DNA of 7,054 nt from Dehalococcoidia bacterium (GTDB lineage Bacteria; Chloroflexota; Dehalococcoidia; Dehalococcoidales; CSSed11-197), in NCBI GenBank assembly GCA_003563865.1, contig PWTP01000161.1:1-7054 (forward strand), in the 5' to 3' direction. A program made the position numbers and the translations under genes. Numbering within the stretch: the stretch's first letter is position 1; the number at the start of each line of letters is the position of its first letter. Positions 1 through 5,276 of the stretch are shown piece by piece. The notes beneath the pieces are model-generated. The model saw nothing but the letters and a program-made list of their open reading frames with translations. It was not told the DNA's origin and did not search any database.

Positions 1-15
1 ATAGAATTCGCTCCT
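1..15 (-). promoter_or_regulatory. Leftward ribosome binding site of a probable divergent gene beyond the left edge
   Basis: Read on the minus strand, positions 15 to 11 give AGGAG, followed by an 8-base spacer (10 to 3) and then AT at positions 2-1. If the base just outside the window is C on the + strand, this completes an ATG at ideal spacing. The region to its right (1-167) would then be a shared divergent promoter region. This is an inference: no coding sequence of that gene is visible. Confidence 0.35.
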
Positions 16-29
16 GTTTGATAACCCGG

Positions 30-58
30 TTGACAGCTAAAGCTAAAATTGTTGATAT
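30..58 (+). promoter_or_regulatory. Candidate promoter of the obg operon
   Basis: A consensus -35 box TTGACA (30-35) is followed after 17 bases by TGATAT (53-58), a poor -10 box (3 of 6 matches). Transcription would start near 65 and leave a leader of about 100 bases before obg. A second, less likely pair is TTGATA (18-23) with TAAAAT (43-48), at 19-base spacing. The hexamer pair is visible; promoter activity is inferred. Confidence 0.35.
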
Positions 59-65
59 GTGTCAA
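37..65 (-). promoter_or_regulatory. Candidate divergent promoter for the gene beyond the left edge
   Basis: TGTCAA at 60-65 reads TTGACA on the minus strand. With 17-base spacing the -10 box would be CTTTAG (42 to 37), which is weak. The core would overlap the rightward candidate (30-58) almost completely, so the two could not be occupied at once. Only the -35 hexamer is convincing. Confidence 0.25.
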
Positions 66-82
66 AATAACCACCAGATAGC

Positions 83-110
83 TACTATGTTATTATTACT
101 ATGGTTATTA
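83..110. repeat. Near-perfect 14-base tandem direct repeat in the obg leader
   Basis: TACTATG-TTATTA (83-95) is repeated at 97-110 as TACTATGGTTATTA, differing by one inserted G. The copies lie on the same face of the helix only approximately (period 14). The second copy runs into an 8-bp palindrome, TTAATTAA (108-115). It could be a regulator site or simply AT-rich sequence; nothing here tells which. Confidence 0.4.
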
Positions 111-142
111 ATTAAACTAGAGATAACAAATTAAGTTAAGTA

Positions 143-149
143 AAAGGAG
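143..149 (+). promoter_or_regulatory. Ribosome binding site of obg with unusually long spacing
   Basis: AAAGGAG (143-149) is the only good Shine-Dalgarno before obg, but it ends 18 bases before the ATG at 168, where 5-10 is usual. No in-frame start lies closer, because the frame has a TAA at 153-155 and no ATG, GTG or TTG between it and 168. The conserved Obg N-terminus fixes the start, so the long spacing appears real. Confidence 0.5.
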
Positions 150-167
150 TAATAACAACCATTTGAT

Positions 168-1430
168 ATGTTTGACAGGGTAAAGATTTGGGTGAAATCT
201 GGCAAAGGCGGTAACGGAACCGTCAGTTTCAGGCGTGAAAAGTTTGTGCCGCTGGGTGGGCCTGATGGTGGTGATGGAGGTAAAGGCGGGGATGTTATTT
301 TAAAAGTAAATAAAAATGAAGCCAGTCTTAAAAAATATTACTTTAAACGCGAGTACTTGGCACAAGACGGCAAACCCGGGCAAAGCCGTAAAAAACACGG
401 CAAAAGCGGAAAAACCATTACTCTCACTATTCCACCGGGAACTGTAGTAACAGACATTTCTGACCCGGGCAACTCTTATGAAATAGCTGACATGAACAAA
501 ACCGGTGACCAGTTGCTGGTTGCAAAAGGAGGCCGGGGCGGTTCGGGCAATGTACATTTTACATCTTCTACCAACCAGACTCCTAAACTGGCTTCTAAAG
601 GTGAAGAAGCTGAAGAAAGAACCCTGTTACTTGAATTAAAAATGATAGCAGATGCCGGAATAATCGGCCTGCCCAATGCTGGAAAATCCTCACTTCTGGT
701 AGCATCATCACAAGCAAAACCAAAAGTGGCCAGTTATCCATTTACTACTCTTGAACCCAACCTGGGGATAGTGGAAAGAGGGCCAAGCGCCTTTATTATG
801 GCCGACATTCCTGGCCTCATAAACGGAGCAGCTGAGGGAAAGGGGCTAGGGCACGAGTTTCTCCGCCATATAGTCCGTACAAAGCTTTTGGTGCACCTTG
901 TAGACGGGAGCTCGGCAGACCCAATTGCAGACTTTGAACTGGTTAACCGGGAACTGGAATTGTATGACCGGTCGCTTGTGAGGAAAAAACAACTGGTAGT
1001 AATAAATAAGGTAGATCTGCCTGAAGCAAGAGAAAAGTTAAGCGAAATTATCCGCATATTTGCACGCAAGGGGTATTCACCCGACTTTATATCTGCTTTA
1101 ACCGGTGAAGGTGTAGAAGGGCTGTTGAATAAAATCAGCCGCCAGCTGGCAAAAGAGCCGTTACCTGAAATCGCTGAGACAGCCGGATCGAAAGTTTTTA
1201 AACCTGAACCGGCCAAGGCCGGGCTGGTAATAACCCAACAGAAAGACGGGTTTGAAATAAAAGACCCGGGCCTTGAACGCATTATAGAAGGCTCCCAGGT
1301 GGGGGATTCAGAAGTACGCCGGCAGATATGGCGGCTGGTGAAAAATAAGGGCGGATTTAAACTGCTGGAAAAGGCCGGTGTTAAACCGGGCGATGTTATC
1401 CGGCTGGGAAGCTTTGAGTGGCGGTGGTAG
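168..1430 (+). CDS. obg: Obg family GTPase (ObgE/CgtA), with OCT domain
   Basis: Essential ribosome-associated GTPase of the cytoplasm, linked to 50S subunit maturation and stress signalling. The 420 residues show the full Obg layout. The glycine-rich Obg fold is at about 1-158, with the hallmark FRREKFVP and GGPDGGDGG (21-38). The G domain follows at about 160-330: P-loop GLPNAGKSS (167-175), switch I PFTT (191-194), G3 DIPGL (213-217), G4 NKVD (280-283) and G5 SAL (309-311). A C-terminal OCT domain (about 343-420) ends in FEWRW. The OCT domain is present in B. subtilis and many Gram-positive or Chloroflexi proteins and absent from E. coli ObgE. All nucleotide-binding residues are intact. 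The start at 168 is fixed by the conserved MFDRV opening, although the Shine-Dalgarno is 18 bases away. It is the first gene of an operon; nadD starts 6 bases after its stop. Confidence 0.97.
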   Translation: MFDRVKIWVKSGKGGNGTVSFRREKFVPLGGPDGGDGGKGGDVILKVNKNEASLKKYYFKREYLAQDGKPGQSRKKHGKSGKTITLTIPPGTVVTDISDPGNSYEIADMNKTGDQLLVAKGGRGGSGNVHFTSSTNQTPKLASKGEEAEERTLLLELKMIADAGIIGLPNAGKSSLLVASSQAKPKVASYPFTTLEPNLGIVERGPSAFIMADIPGLINGAAEGKGLGHEFLRHIVRTKLLVHLVDGSSADPIADFELVNRELELYDRSLVRKKQLVVINKVDLPEAREKLSEIIRIFARKGYSPDFISALTGEGVEGLLNKISRQLAKEPLPEIAETAGSKVFKPEPAKAGLVITQQKDGFEIKDPGLERIIEGSQVGDSEVRRQIWRLVKNKGGFKLLEKAGVKPGDVIRLGSFEWRW

Positions 1431-1436
1431 AAAAAT

Positions 1437-2042
1437 ATGAAAATAGGATTATTGGGCGGCACATTTGACCCGCCGCATCTGGGGCATATTCAAATCGCCC
1501 GCCGGGTTAAAGACCAGCTAGGCCTGGATATAGTTTTGTTTGTGGTGGCCGGCAACCCGCGCCTTAAGCCCGGAAAAGTAAACATTTCGGCCAAAGAACG
1601 GGTTCATATGACAAGCCTGGCGATCAAGGGAGAAGACGGCTTCATGGTTTCTACCATGGAGGCAGAGCGCCAGGGGCCAACCTATACGATTGAAACCTTA
1701 AAAGAACTTGAAAAGCAGGGCCTTTCAGGAGACGACATTTACTTTATTCTTGGCTGGGATAATCTGACAAAACTAAAAGACTGGCGTGAGCCGCAGGAAA
1801 TAATTAAAAAGTGTTTTCTGGTAGCAGTGCCCAGGACGGGCATACCAAAACCGGAAATAAGCCAACTGGAAAAAGAGCTGCCGGGCATTTCAGCCAGATT
1901 GATTATTTTAGAAGAACCGGTTGTAGATGTATCCTCATCATTAATCAGAGAAAAGATTCAGCAAGGAGAAGGCATAACCGGTATGTTGCCTGAAGGGGTG
2001 GAGGCTTATATTGAAAAAAACAAACTTTACTCGAGAAAATGA
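1437..2042 (+). CDS. nadD: Nicotinate-nucleotide adenylyltransferase (NadD)
   Basis: Transfers AMP from ATP to nicotinate mononucleotide, giving deamido-NAD in NAD synthesis; cytoplasmic. The 201 residues are the usual length. Visible motifs are the nucleotidyltransferase signature GGTFDPPHLGH (7-17, with the paired HxGH-type histidines), the substrate-binding PTYTIETL (81-88), FILGWDNL (103-110), VAVPRTG (129-135), and the second ATP-binding signature SSSLIR (166-171). The C-terminal LPEGVEAYI (184-192) is also typical. The ATG at 1437 gives the expected MKIGLLGGTF start. It lies 6 bases after the obg stop and has only weak Shine-Dalgarno pairing inside the end of obg (GGTGG), so translational coupling is likely. 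The obg-nadD order is common in bacteria. The last 32 bases overlap the next gene. Confidence 0.96.
   Translation: MKIGLLGGTFDPPHLGHIQIARRVKDQLGLDIVLFVVAGNPRLKPGKVNISAKERVHMTSLAIKGEDGFMVSTMEAERQGPTYTIETLKELEKQGLSGDDIYFILGWDNLTKLKDWREPQEIIKKCFLVAVPRTGIPKPEISQLEKELPGISARLIILEEPVVDVSSSLIREKIQQGEGITGMLPEGVEAYIEKNKLYSRK
1997..2004 (+). promoter_or_regulatory. Ribosome binding site that decides a TTG start
   Basis: GGTGGAGG lies inside nadD, with its GGAGG (2000-2004) 6 bases before a TTG at 2011. The next in-frame ATG (2068) would remove the first Cys of the conserved CxxCxxCC motif, so TTG at 2011 is the best start for the downstream gene. Confidence 0.7.
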
Positions 2043-2478
2043 TGCCGGTCGGCCCTTTCCATGCTTTATGTGTGGCGAGTGCTGCAGTTACTATCAGGCG
2101 AGCATGACATTGCTGGAAGCCAAAGGCATTTGTGGCCGCCTGGGTTTGGGTTGGGATGATTTTGTGAACCGGTATACTGATAGCCGCTGGCCGGGAGCAA
2201 CCAGTTTTTTATTGATTCATAAAAATGGCGGATGCGTTTTTTTGAAGCGTTTGACTGGCCAGCCATTGGGCAAATGTGCCATCTACCCGTTTAAACCCCT
2301 GTCTTGTTCGGATTTTTCACCGGGAATCGACCGCAAAGAGTGCAAAGCCGGGCTCAAACAGCACTGGAAGCTTGATGTTGATGAACAAGGGCATTTAACC
2401 GGCCAGCTGGCTGATGTAAAACGCTTTGAAAAGTTTCTAGATGGGCTCAAGAACAATATAAACAAAATATTGGCATGA
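2011..2478 (+). CDS. YkgJ/CxxCxxCC-family Cys-rich protein (putative metal or FeS binding)
   Basis: A 155-residue protein of the widespread YkgJ family, annotated as zinc or iron-sulfur binding; its biochemical role is unknown. It has the family's N-terminal CxxCxxCC (C18, C21, C24, C25) inside FPCFMCGECCSYY. The usual later cysteines follow in GGCVFL (C75), GKCAIYPFKPLSC (C89, C99) and KECKAG (C111). C41 is an additional cysteine. The frame starts at TTG behind a strong Shine-Dalgarno and overlaps the end of nadD by 32 bases, so it is almost certainly the third gene of the obg operon and translationally coupled. No signal peptide or membrane segment is seen; it should be cytoplasmic. The family assignment is firm from the cysteine pattern. 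The cofactor is inferred, and no substrate can be named. No clear terminator follows it. Confidence 0.85.
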   Translation: MKKTNFTRENDAGRPFPCFMCGECCSYYQASMTLLEAKGICGRLGLGWDDFVNRYTDSRWPGATSFLLIHKNGGCVFLKRLTGQPLGKCAIYPFKPLSCSDFSPGIDRKECKAGLKQHWKLDVDEQGHLTGQLADVKRFEKFLDGLKNNINKILA

Positions 2479-2516
2479 ACACCTTATTTAAACAGGCTAA
2501 AAATTAACAGACTTGC

Positions 2517-2545
2517 TTTACTCGCTTGAAAACATGTGTTTTAAT
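2517..2545 (+). promoter_or_regulatory. Candidate promoter of the nrpR-like gene
   Basis: TTTACT (2517-2522, 4 of 6 to the -35 consensus) is separated by 17 bases from TTTAAT (2540-2545, 5 of 6 to TATAAT). Transcription would begin near 2552, at the left edge of a dyad (2555-2577). A short symmetrical stretch AAAACA-TG-TGTTTT (2529-2542) lies across the spacer and -10 and might be a second protein site. Confidence 0.4.
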
Positions 2546-2554
2546 ATGGCCACT

Positions 2555-2577
2555 TAGCAGTTAATTGTAACCAGCTA
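2555..2577. promoter_or_regulatory. Imperfect dyad, possible operator for autoregulation of the nrpR-like gene
   Basis: TAGC (2555-2558), one base, GTTA (2560-2563), four bases, TAAC (2568-2571), two bases, GCTA (2574-2577): the two arms pair over eight positions with a one-base asymmetry. It sits just downstream of the candidate -10, where a bound repressor would block transcription. It does not match the known archaeal NrpR operators (GGAA-N6-TTCC or GGTA-N6-TACC), so assignment to this regulator is speculative. Confidence 0.35.
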
Positions 2578-2598
2578 TGATCGGGTTTTAATAGTATC

Positions 2599-2604
2599 AG
2601 GAGG
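2599..2604 (+). promoter_or_regulatory. Ribosome binding site of the nrpR-like gene
   Basis: A perfect AGGAGG, 5 bases before the ATG at 2610. It is the strongest Shine-Dalgarno in the window and settles the start. Confidence 0.8.
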
Positions 2605-2609
2605 CTTGC

Positions 2610-3617
2610 ATGAGAACGGTAAACCAGGAAGGTATAGATGTTGAGAGGCAGCGTATGGCCATATTGCGAATTATTGCCGGTTCTCGCCGCCCAACCGGCA
2701 GCAAGGTAATAGCCCGGCACTTAAAAGAGAAATACAATATCGAGCTATCAGAACGTGGAGTTCGCTACCACTTAAACCTTATGGACGAAGCCGGGCTTAC
2801 CTCCAAAGTCAGCCGGCGGGACGGACGGATGATTACCGCGCTGGGGCTGGACGAGATTGAAGACGGCATGGTGGCTGACAAGGTTGGCTTTGTTATTGAC
2901 CGCATTGAGTTACTCTCTTACCAGGTTACCTTTAATCCTGAAAACCTCTCCGGTAAAATTCCGGTTAATATCTCTCTCGTGCCTGCATCTGAATTTAAAA
3001 AAGTAATAAAGGCCATGAAGCCCGCTATGAAGGCTAGATTCAAGGCTGGCAGATTGGTGGCAATTGCCAGAGAGGGCGAAAAACTGGGAGAGATGGTAAT
3101 ACCGGAAGGCCAGGTTGGACTTGGCACGGTATGCAGCCTCATTATTAACGGCACGCTGTTAAAGGCCGGAATTCCCATAGACTCGCGTTTTGGCGGCATT
3201 CTTCAGATAAGGGCGGGTCAGCCACTGCGCTTTACCGATCTGATAGAATACAGCGGGTCATCGCTTGATCCTTCAGAAATCTTTATCGCCGGAAGAATGA
3301 CCAGCGTAAACCAGGCCAGCCGTGAAGGCAACGGGAAAATACTGGCCAACTTCCGTGAAATACCATCGTTGTGTATGCCTGAAGCCGGGCATGTTTTTGC
3401 AAAACTTGCTGCTGCAGGAATATGCCCGCCATTGATAACCGGAAGCCCGGGCAAAGCGGTCTGTGGCGTGCCGGTCGGCCTGGGTAAAATAGGCCTGGTA
3501 TTGAGTGGCGGCTTAAATCCGGTAGCAGCCGCAGTTGAAGCCGGCATCAATGTTAATTCAAAAGCCATGAGCGGCCTGGTTGAATATAATCAGCTGGTCG
3601 ACTTCTGGTCGTTATAA
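2610..3617 (+). CDS. nrpR: NrpR-like transcriptional repressor (winged helix plus one NrpR/DUF128 domain)
   Basis: Predicted DNA-binding regulator of the NrpR family. In methanogenic archaea NrpR represses nif and gln genes and is released by 2-oxoglutarate. The 335 residues split into an N-terminal winged helix (about 11-80, with ERQRMAILRIIAG leading in and a recognition region near SERGVRYHLNLM, 47-58) and a single effector domain (about 90-335). Family hallmarks in the latter are VGLGTVCSLIINGTLLKAGIP (169-189), SRFGGILQI (192-200), SLDPSEIFI (218-226), REIPS (249-253), SGGLNPVAA (299-307) and SKAMSGLVEY (317-326). One effector domain resembles the single-domain NrpRI form, not the two-domain protein of Methanococcus maripaludis. 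It is separated from the obg operon by 131 bases with its own candidate promoter. No nitrogen gene is nearby, so the targets are unknown. The family call is strong; a nitrogen role in this bacterium is inferred. Confidence 0.9.
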   Translation: MRTVNQEGIDVERQRMAILRIIAGSRRPTGSKVIARHLKEKYNIELSERGVRYHLNLMDEAGLTSKVSRRDGRMITALGLDEIEDGMVADKVGFVIDRIELLSYQVTFNPENLSGKIPVNISLVPASEFKKVIKAMKPAMKARFKAGRLVAIAREGEKLGEMVIPEGQVGLGTVCSLIINGTLLKAGIPIDSRFGGILQIRAGQPLRFTDLIEYSGSSLDPSEIFIAGRMTSVNQASREGNGKILANFREIPSLCMPEAGHVFAKLAAAGICPPLITGSPGKAVCGVPVGLGKIGLVLSGGLNPVAAAVEAGINVNSKAMSGLVEYNQLVDFWSL

Positions 3618-3743
3618 TTAATCGGCCAGCCCGGCCTTAACATCTGCCCGTTCAAGGCCGGAAGCAGAAAGCAAAGCCCGCGATTTAAAGCCGGTAACCG
3701 CAGCCAGCGGGATTATAAACAGGCCAGAACTTATAAATGGCAT
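3618..3743 (-). CDS. Possible small ORF of unknown function (41 aa), weakly supported
   Basis: On the minus strand an ATG at 3743 opens a 41-codon frame that ends with TAA at 3620-3618, touching the nrpR stop. The product starts MPFISSGLFIIPLAAVTGF, a hydrophobic stretch, and ends in a charged tail ERADVKAGLAD. Codon choice looks like that of the neighbours and the stretch is GC-richer than the rest of the gap. No Shine-Dalgarno is placed well (GAAGG is about 20 bases away), though TATAAT occurs on this strand at 3760-3755 with no good -35. The same stretch is also open on the + strand, so GC-rich chance is the simpler reading. It could be a relic of a gene tail. Confidence 0.15.
   Translation of the reverse strand: MPFISSGLFIIPLAAVTGFKSRALLSASGLERADVKAGLAD
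3631..3661. repeat. 8-bp inverted repeat after nrpR, possible transcript-end hairpin
   Basis: CCGGCCTT (3631-3638) pairs perfectly with AAGGCCGG (3654-3661) around a 15-base loop, and the stem can grow by two pairs with a bulged C. No T-run follows on either strand, so it is not a classical Rho-independent terminator. It could still stabilise or end the nrpR transcript. Confidence 0.45.
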
Positions 3744-3822
3744 AATTAGAATTCATTATATTGCCTTCAATAAGCAGGCGTTAAAAGCAAAAGCGCCAAC
3801 ATATAAACTAACTATTCTTTAT

Positions 3823-3837
3823 TTATAACGTTATAAT
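3823..3837 (+). promoter_or_regulatory. Serpin promoter: consensus -10 box inside a perfect 14-bp palindrome
   Basis: TATAAT (3832-3837) is a perfect -10 box. It overlaps the right half of TTATAACGTTATAA (3823-3836), a perfect 14-bp palindrome. At the standard distance upstream there is no recognisable -35 box (TAACTA at 3809-3814). Transcription would start near 3844, giving a leader of about 27 bases. A weak -35 plus a palindrome on the -10 suggests control by a dimeric repressor or an activator, but symmetry in AT-rich DNA can arise by chance. Confidence 0.5.
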
Positions 3838-3856
3838 GGTTGAAAAGACAGTATCT

Positions 3857-3864
3857 AAGGGGGG
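3857..3864 (+). promoter_or_regulatory. Ribosome binding site of the serpin gene
   Basis: AAGGGGGG lies 6 bases before the ATG at 3871. It fixes the start at the codon that begins a proper lipoprotein signal peptide. Confidence 0.7.
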
Positions 3865-3870
3865 CAATTT

Positions 3871-5145
3871 ATGAAAAAGGCTTTAACCGGCGTGCTTTCA
3901 ATCATTTTAACCCTGGGACTGATCGGCTGCACGGTCCCGGCATCAGCCGAGGTGCTCAAATCAGATAAAGACCGCGTCATGTCACCGGAAGTGGGCTTGT
4001 CTGATCTGGCCACACTGGTTGAGGGCAACAGCCAGTTTGCATTTGATCTTTACCAGGCCTTGAAAGACACTGATGACAACCTGTTCTATTCGCCCTATTC
4101 TATCTCGCTGGCTTTGGCCATGACTTATGCCGGTGCACGTGGCGAAACTGAGGCACAGATGGCCGAAACCTTGAACTACCTGCTAAGCCAGCAAGACCTG
4201 CACCCGGCTTTTAACAGCCTTGACCTGGAACTTGCTAAGCGCGGAAAAACATCTGAAGGAAAAGACGGAGAAGGATTCAGGTTAAATATTGCCAATTCTA
4301 TATGGGGCCAGAAAGACTATGACTTTTTAGATAGCTATCTAGATCTTCTGGCTGAAAACTACGGAGCCGGCTTGAGGGTGCTTGATTTTATTGCTGACCC
4401 TGAAAGCTCGCGGGAAACTATTAACCAGTGGGTTAGCGATGAGACCGAAGGCCGTATCAAAGACCTGATTCCCGAAGGGGGAATAACAACTCTCACCCGC
4501 CTGGTACTAACCAATGCCATCTACTTTAACGCAGCCTGGGCAACCCCGTTTGCCGAAGAAGCCACCGCTGACGGCAAGTTTTATCTTGAAGACGGGACTG
4601 AAATAACTGTCCCCATGATGAAACAGGCTGAACATCTGGGTTATGCCGAGGCAGATGATTACCTGGCGGTCGAGCTGCCTTATGATGGCAACGAGCTTTC
4701 CATGGTGGTTATCACCAATCAAGGTGGCAGCTTCAGCGATTTTGAAAATAACCTGACCTGGGAGGCAGTGCAGGAATTGATCGGCAGTCTGGAGAGCACT
4801 AATGTTGCCTTTACCATGCCCAAATTTGAGTTTGAGAGCCTGTTCGGCTTAAGAGACACGCTTTATAGCATGGGCATGGAAGAAGCATTCCTTGAAACTG
4901 CTGATTTCTCCGGCATGAACGGCCAACGTGATTTGATGATTCACGATGTGGTACATAAATCATTCGTCAGCGTTGATGAAGCCGGAACCGAGGCGGCAGC
5001 AGCCACCGGTGTTATAGTCGGCATTGTTTCAATCCCGGCAGATCCGATAGAGGTCACCCTTGACAGCCCATTTACCTTCCTTATCCGCGATATTGAAACC
5101 GGCACCATTCTGTTTGTCGGCAAAGTGGCAAACCCGGGTTTATAG
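3871..5145 (+). CDS. Serpin family serine protease inhibitor, predicted lipoprotein
   Basis: Predicted suicide inhibitor of serine proteases, anchored outside the cytoplasmic membrane. The 424 residues begin with a signal peptide (KK, then a hydrophobic run 5-19) ending in the lipobox LIGC (17-20), so C20 should be lipidated. The serpin fold fills about 50-424: FYSPYSISLALAMTYAGARGET (72-93, split by family positions), LTNAIYFNAAW (213-223), FTMPKFEFES (314-323), the hinge and the C-terminal SPFTFLIRD...FVGKVANP. The hinge EAGTEAAAAT (370-379) fits the inhibitory consensus exactly: P17 Glu, P15 Gly, P14 Thr, P12-P9 all Ala, P8 Thr. Counting from P15 places the cut bond at V386-S387 (P1-P1'), followed by IP as in alpha-1-antitrypsin; a Val P1 suggests elastase-like targets. 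It stands alone with its own promoter and a strong terminator. The family and inhibitory class are well supported; the target and location are inferred. Confidence 0.95.
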   Translation: MKKALTGVLSIILTLGLIGCTVPASAEVLKSDKDRVMSPEVGLSDLATLVEGNSQFAFDLYQALKDTDDNLFYSPYSISLALAMTYAGARGETEAQMAETLNYLLSQQDLHPAFNSLDLELAKRGKTSEGKDGEGFRLNIANSIWGQKDYDFLDSYLDLLAENYGAGLRVLDFIADPESSRETINQWVSDETEGRIKDLIPEGGITTLTRLVLTNAIYFNAAWATPFAEEATADGKFYLEDGTEITVPMMKQAEHLGYAEADDYLAVELPYDGNELSMVVITNQGGSFSDFENNLTWEAVQELIGSLESTNVAFTMPKFEFESLFGLRDTLYSMGMEEAFLETADFSGMNGQRDLMIHDVVHKSFVSVDEAGTEAAAATGVIVGIVSIPADPIEVTLDSPFTFLIRDIETGTILFVGKVANPGL

Positions 5146-5169
5146 ATAGCGCAACAGCATAAACAATTC

Positions 5170-5207
5170 AAGGCGGCCCCTGAAACTTAAAAGGGCCGCC
5201 TTTTTTT
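5170..5207 (+). terminator. Rho-independent terminator of the serpin gene
   Basis: A perfect 10-bp stem, AAGGCGGCCC (5170-5179) with GGGCCGCCTT (5193-5202), encloses a 13-base loop and runs directly into seven Ts (5201-5207). It begins 25 bases after the serpin stop. In the opposite direction the stem is followed by T-poor sequence, so it would end leftward transcription of the convergent gene poorly, although the stem itself could still hinder it. Confidence 0.93.
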
Positions 5208-5276
5208 GCTTCCGGGCCTGTTTTGAGCCCCGGCAATGATTTGATGTGCCCCCATAACTGTTATATGGCCGGCTGT
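5208..5276. other. Convergent intergenic spacer with two weak hairpins
   Basis: Between the serpin terminator and the stop of the minus-strand gene lie two small dyads. CCGGGC (5212-5217) pairs with GCCC-C-GG (5227-5233) with one bulged base. ATAAC-T-GTTAT (5254-5264) is a perfect 11-base dyad flanked by CC and GG. Neither is followed by a T-run on the minus strand, so no clear terminator for the leftward gene is visible. Confidence 0.35.

Noticed and set aside
734..1462. A 242-codon open frame on the minus strand
   Set aside because: It lies antisense to obg, whose GTPase motifs are all intact; its Ser/Pro-rich translation has no recognisable domain.
1811..1993. A 60-codon open frame inside nadD on the same strand
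   Set aside because: It is out of frame with nadD, has no good ribosome binding site and overlaps the conserved SSSLIR region of NadD.
2479..2609. Search for archaeal NrpR operators (GGAA-N6-TTCC, GGTA-N6-TACC) before the nrpR-like gene
   Set aside because: No match was found by eye; the dyad present has a different core.
2918..3568. Minus-strand open frames of 93 and 116 codons
   Set aside because: They are antisense to the NrpR-like gene and have no family features or ribosome binding sites that stand out.
3631..3661. The inverted repeat after nrpR as a Rho-independent terminator
   Set aside because: No T-run follows the stem on either strand, so it is recorded only as an inverted repeat.
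3618..3870. Possible tRNA or riboswitch in the nrpR-serpin gap
   Set aside because: A TTCAAGG stretch near 3651 recalls a T-loop, but no cloverleaf arms or acceptor stem could be built, and the leader of the serpin is too short for a riboswitch.
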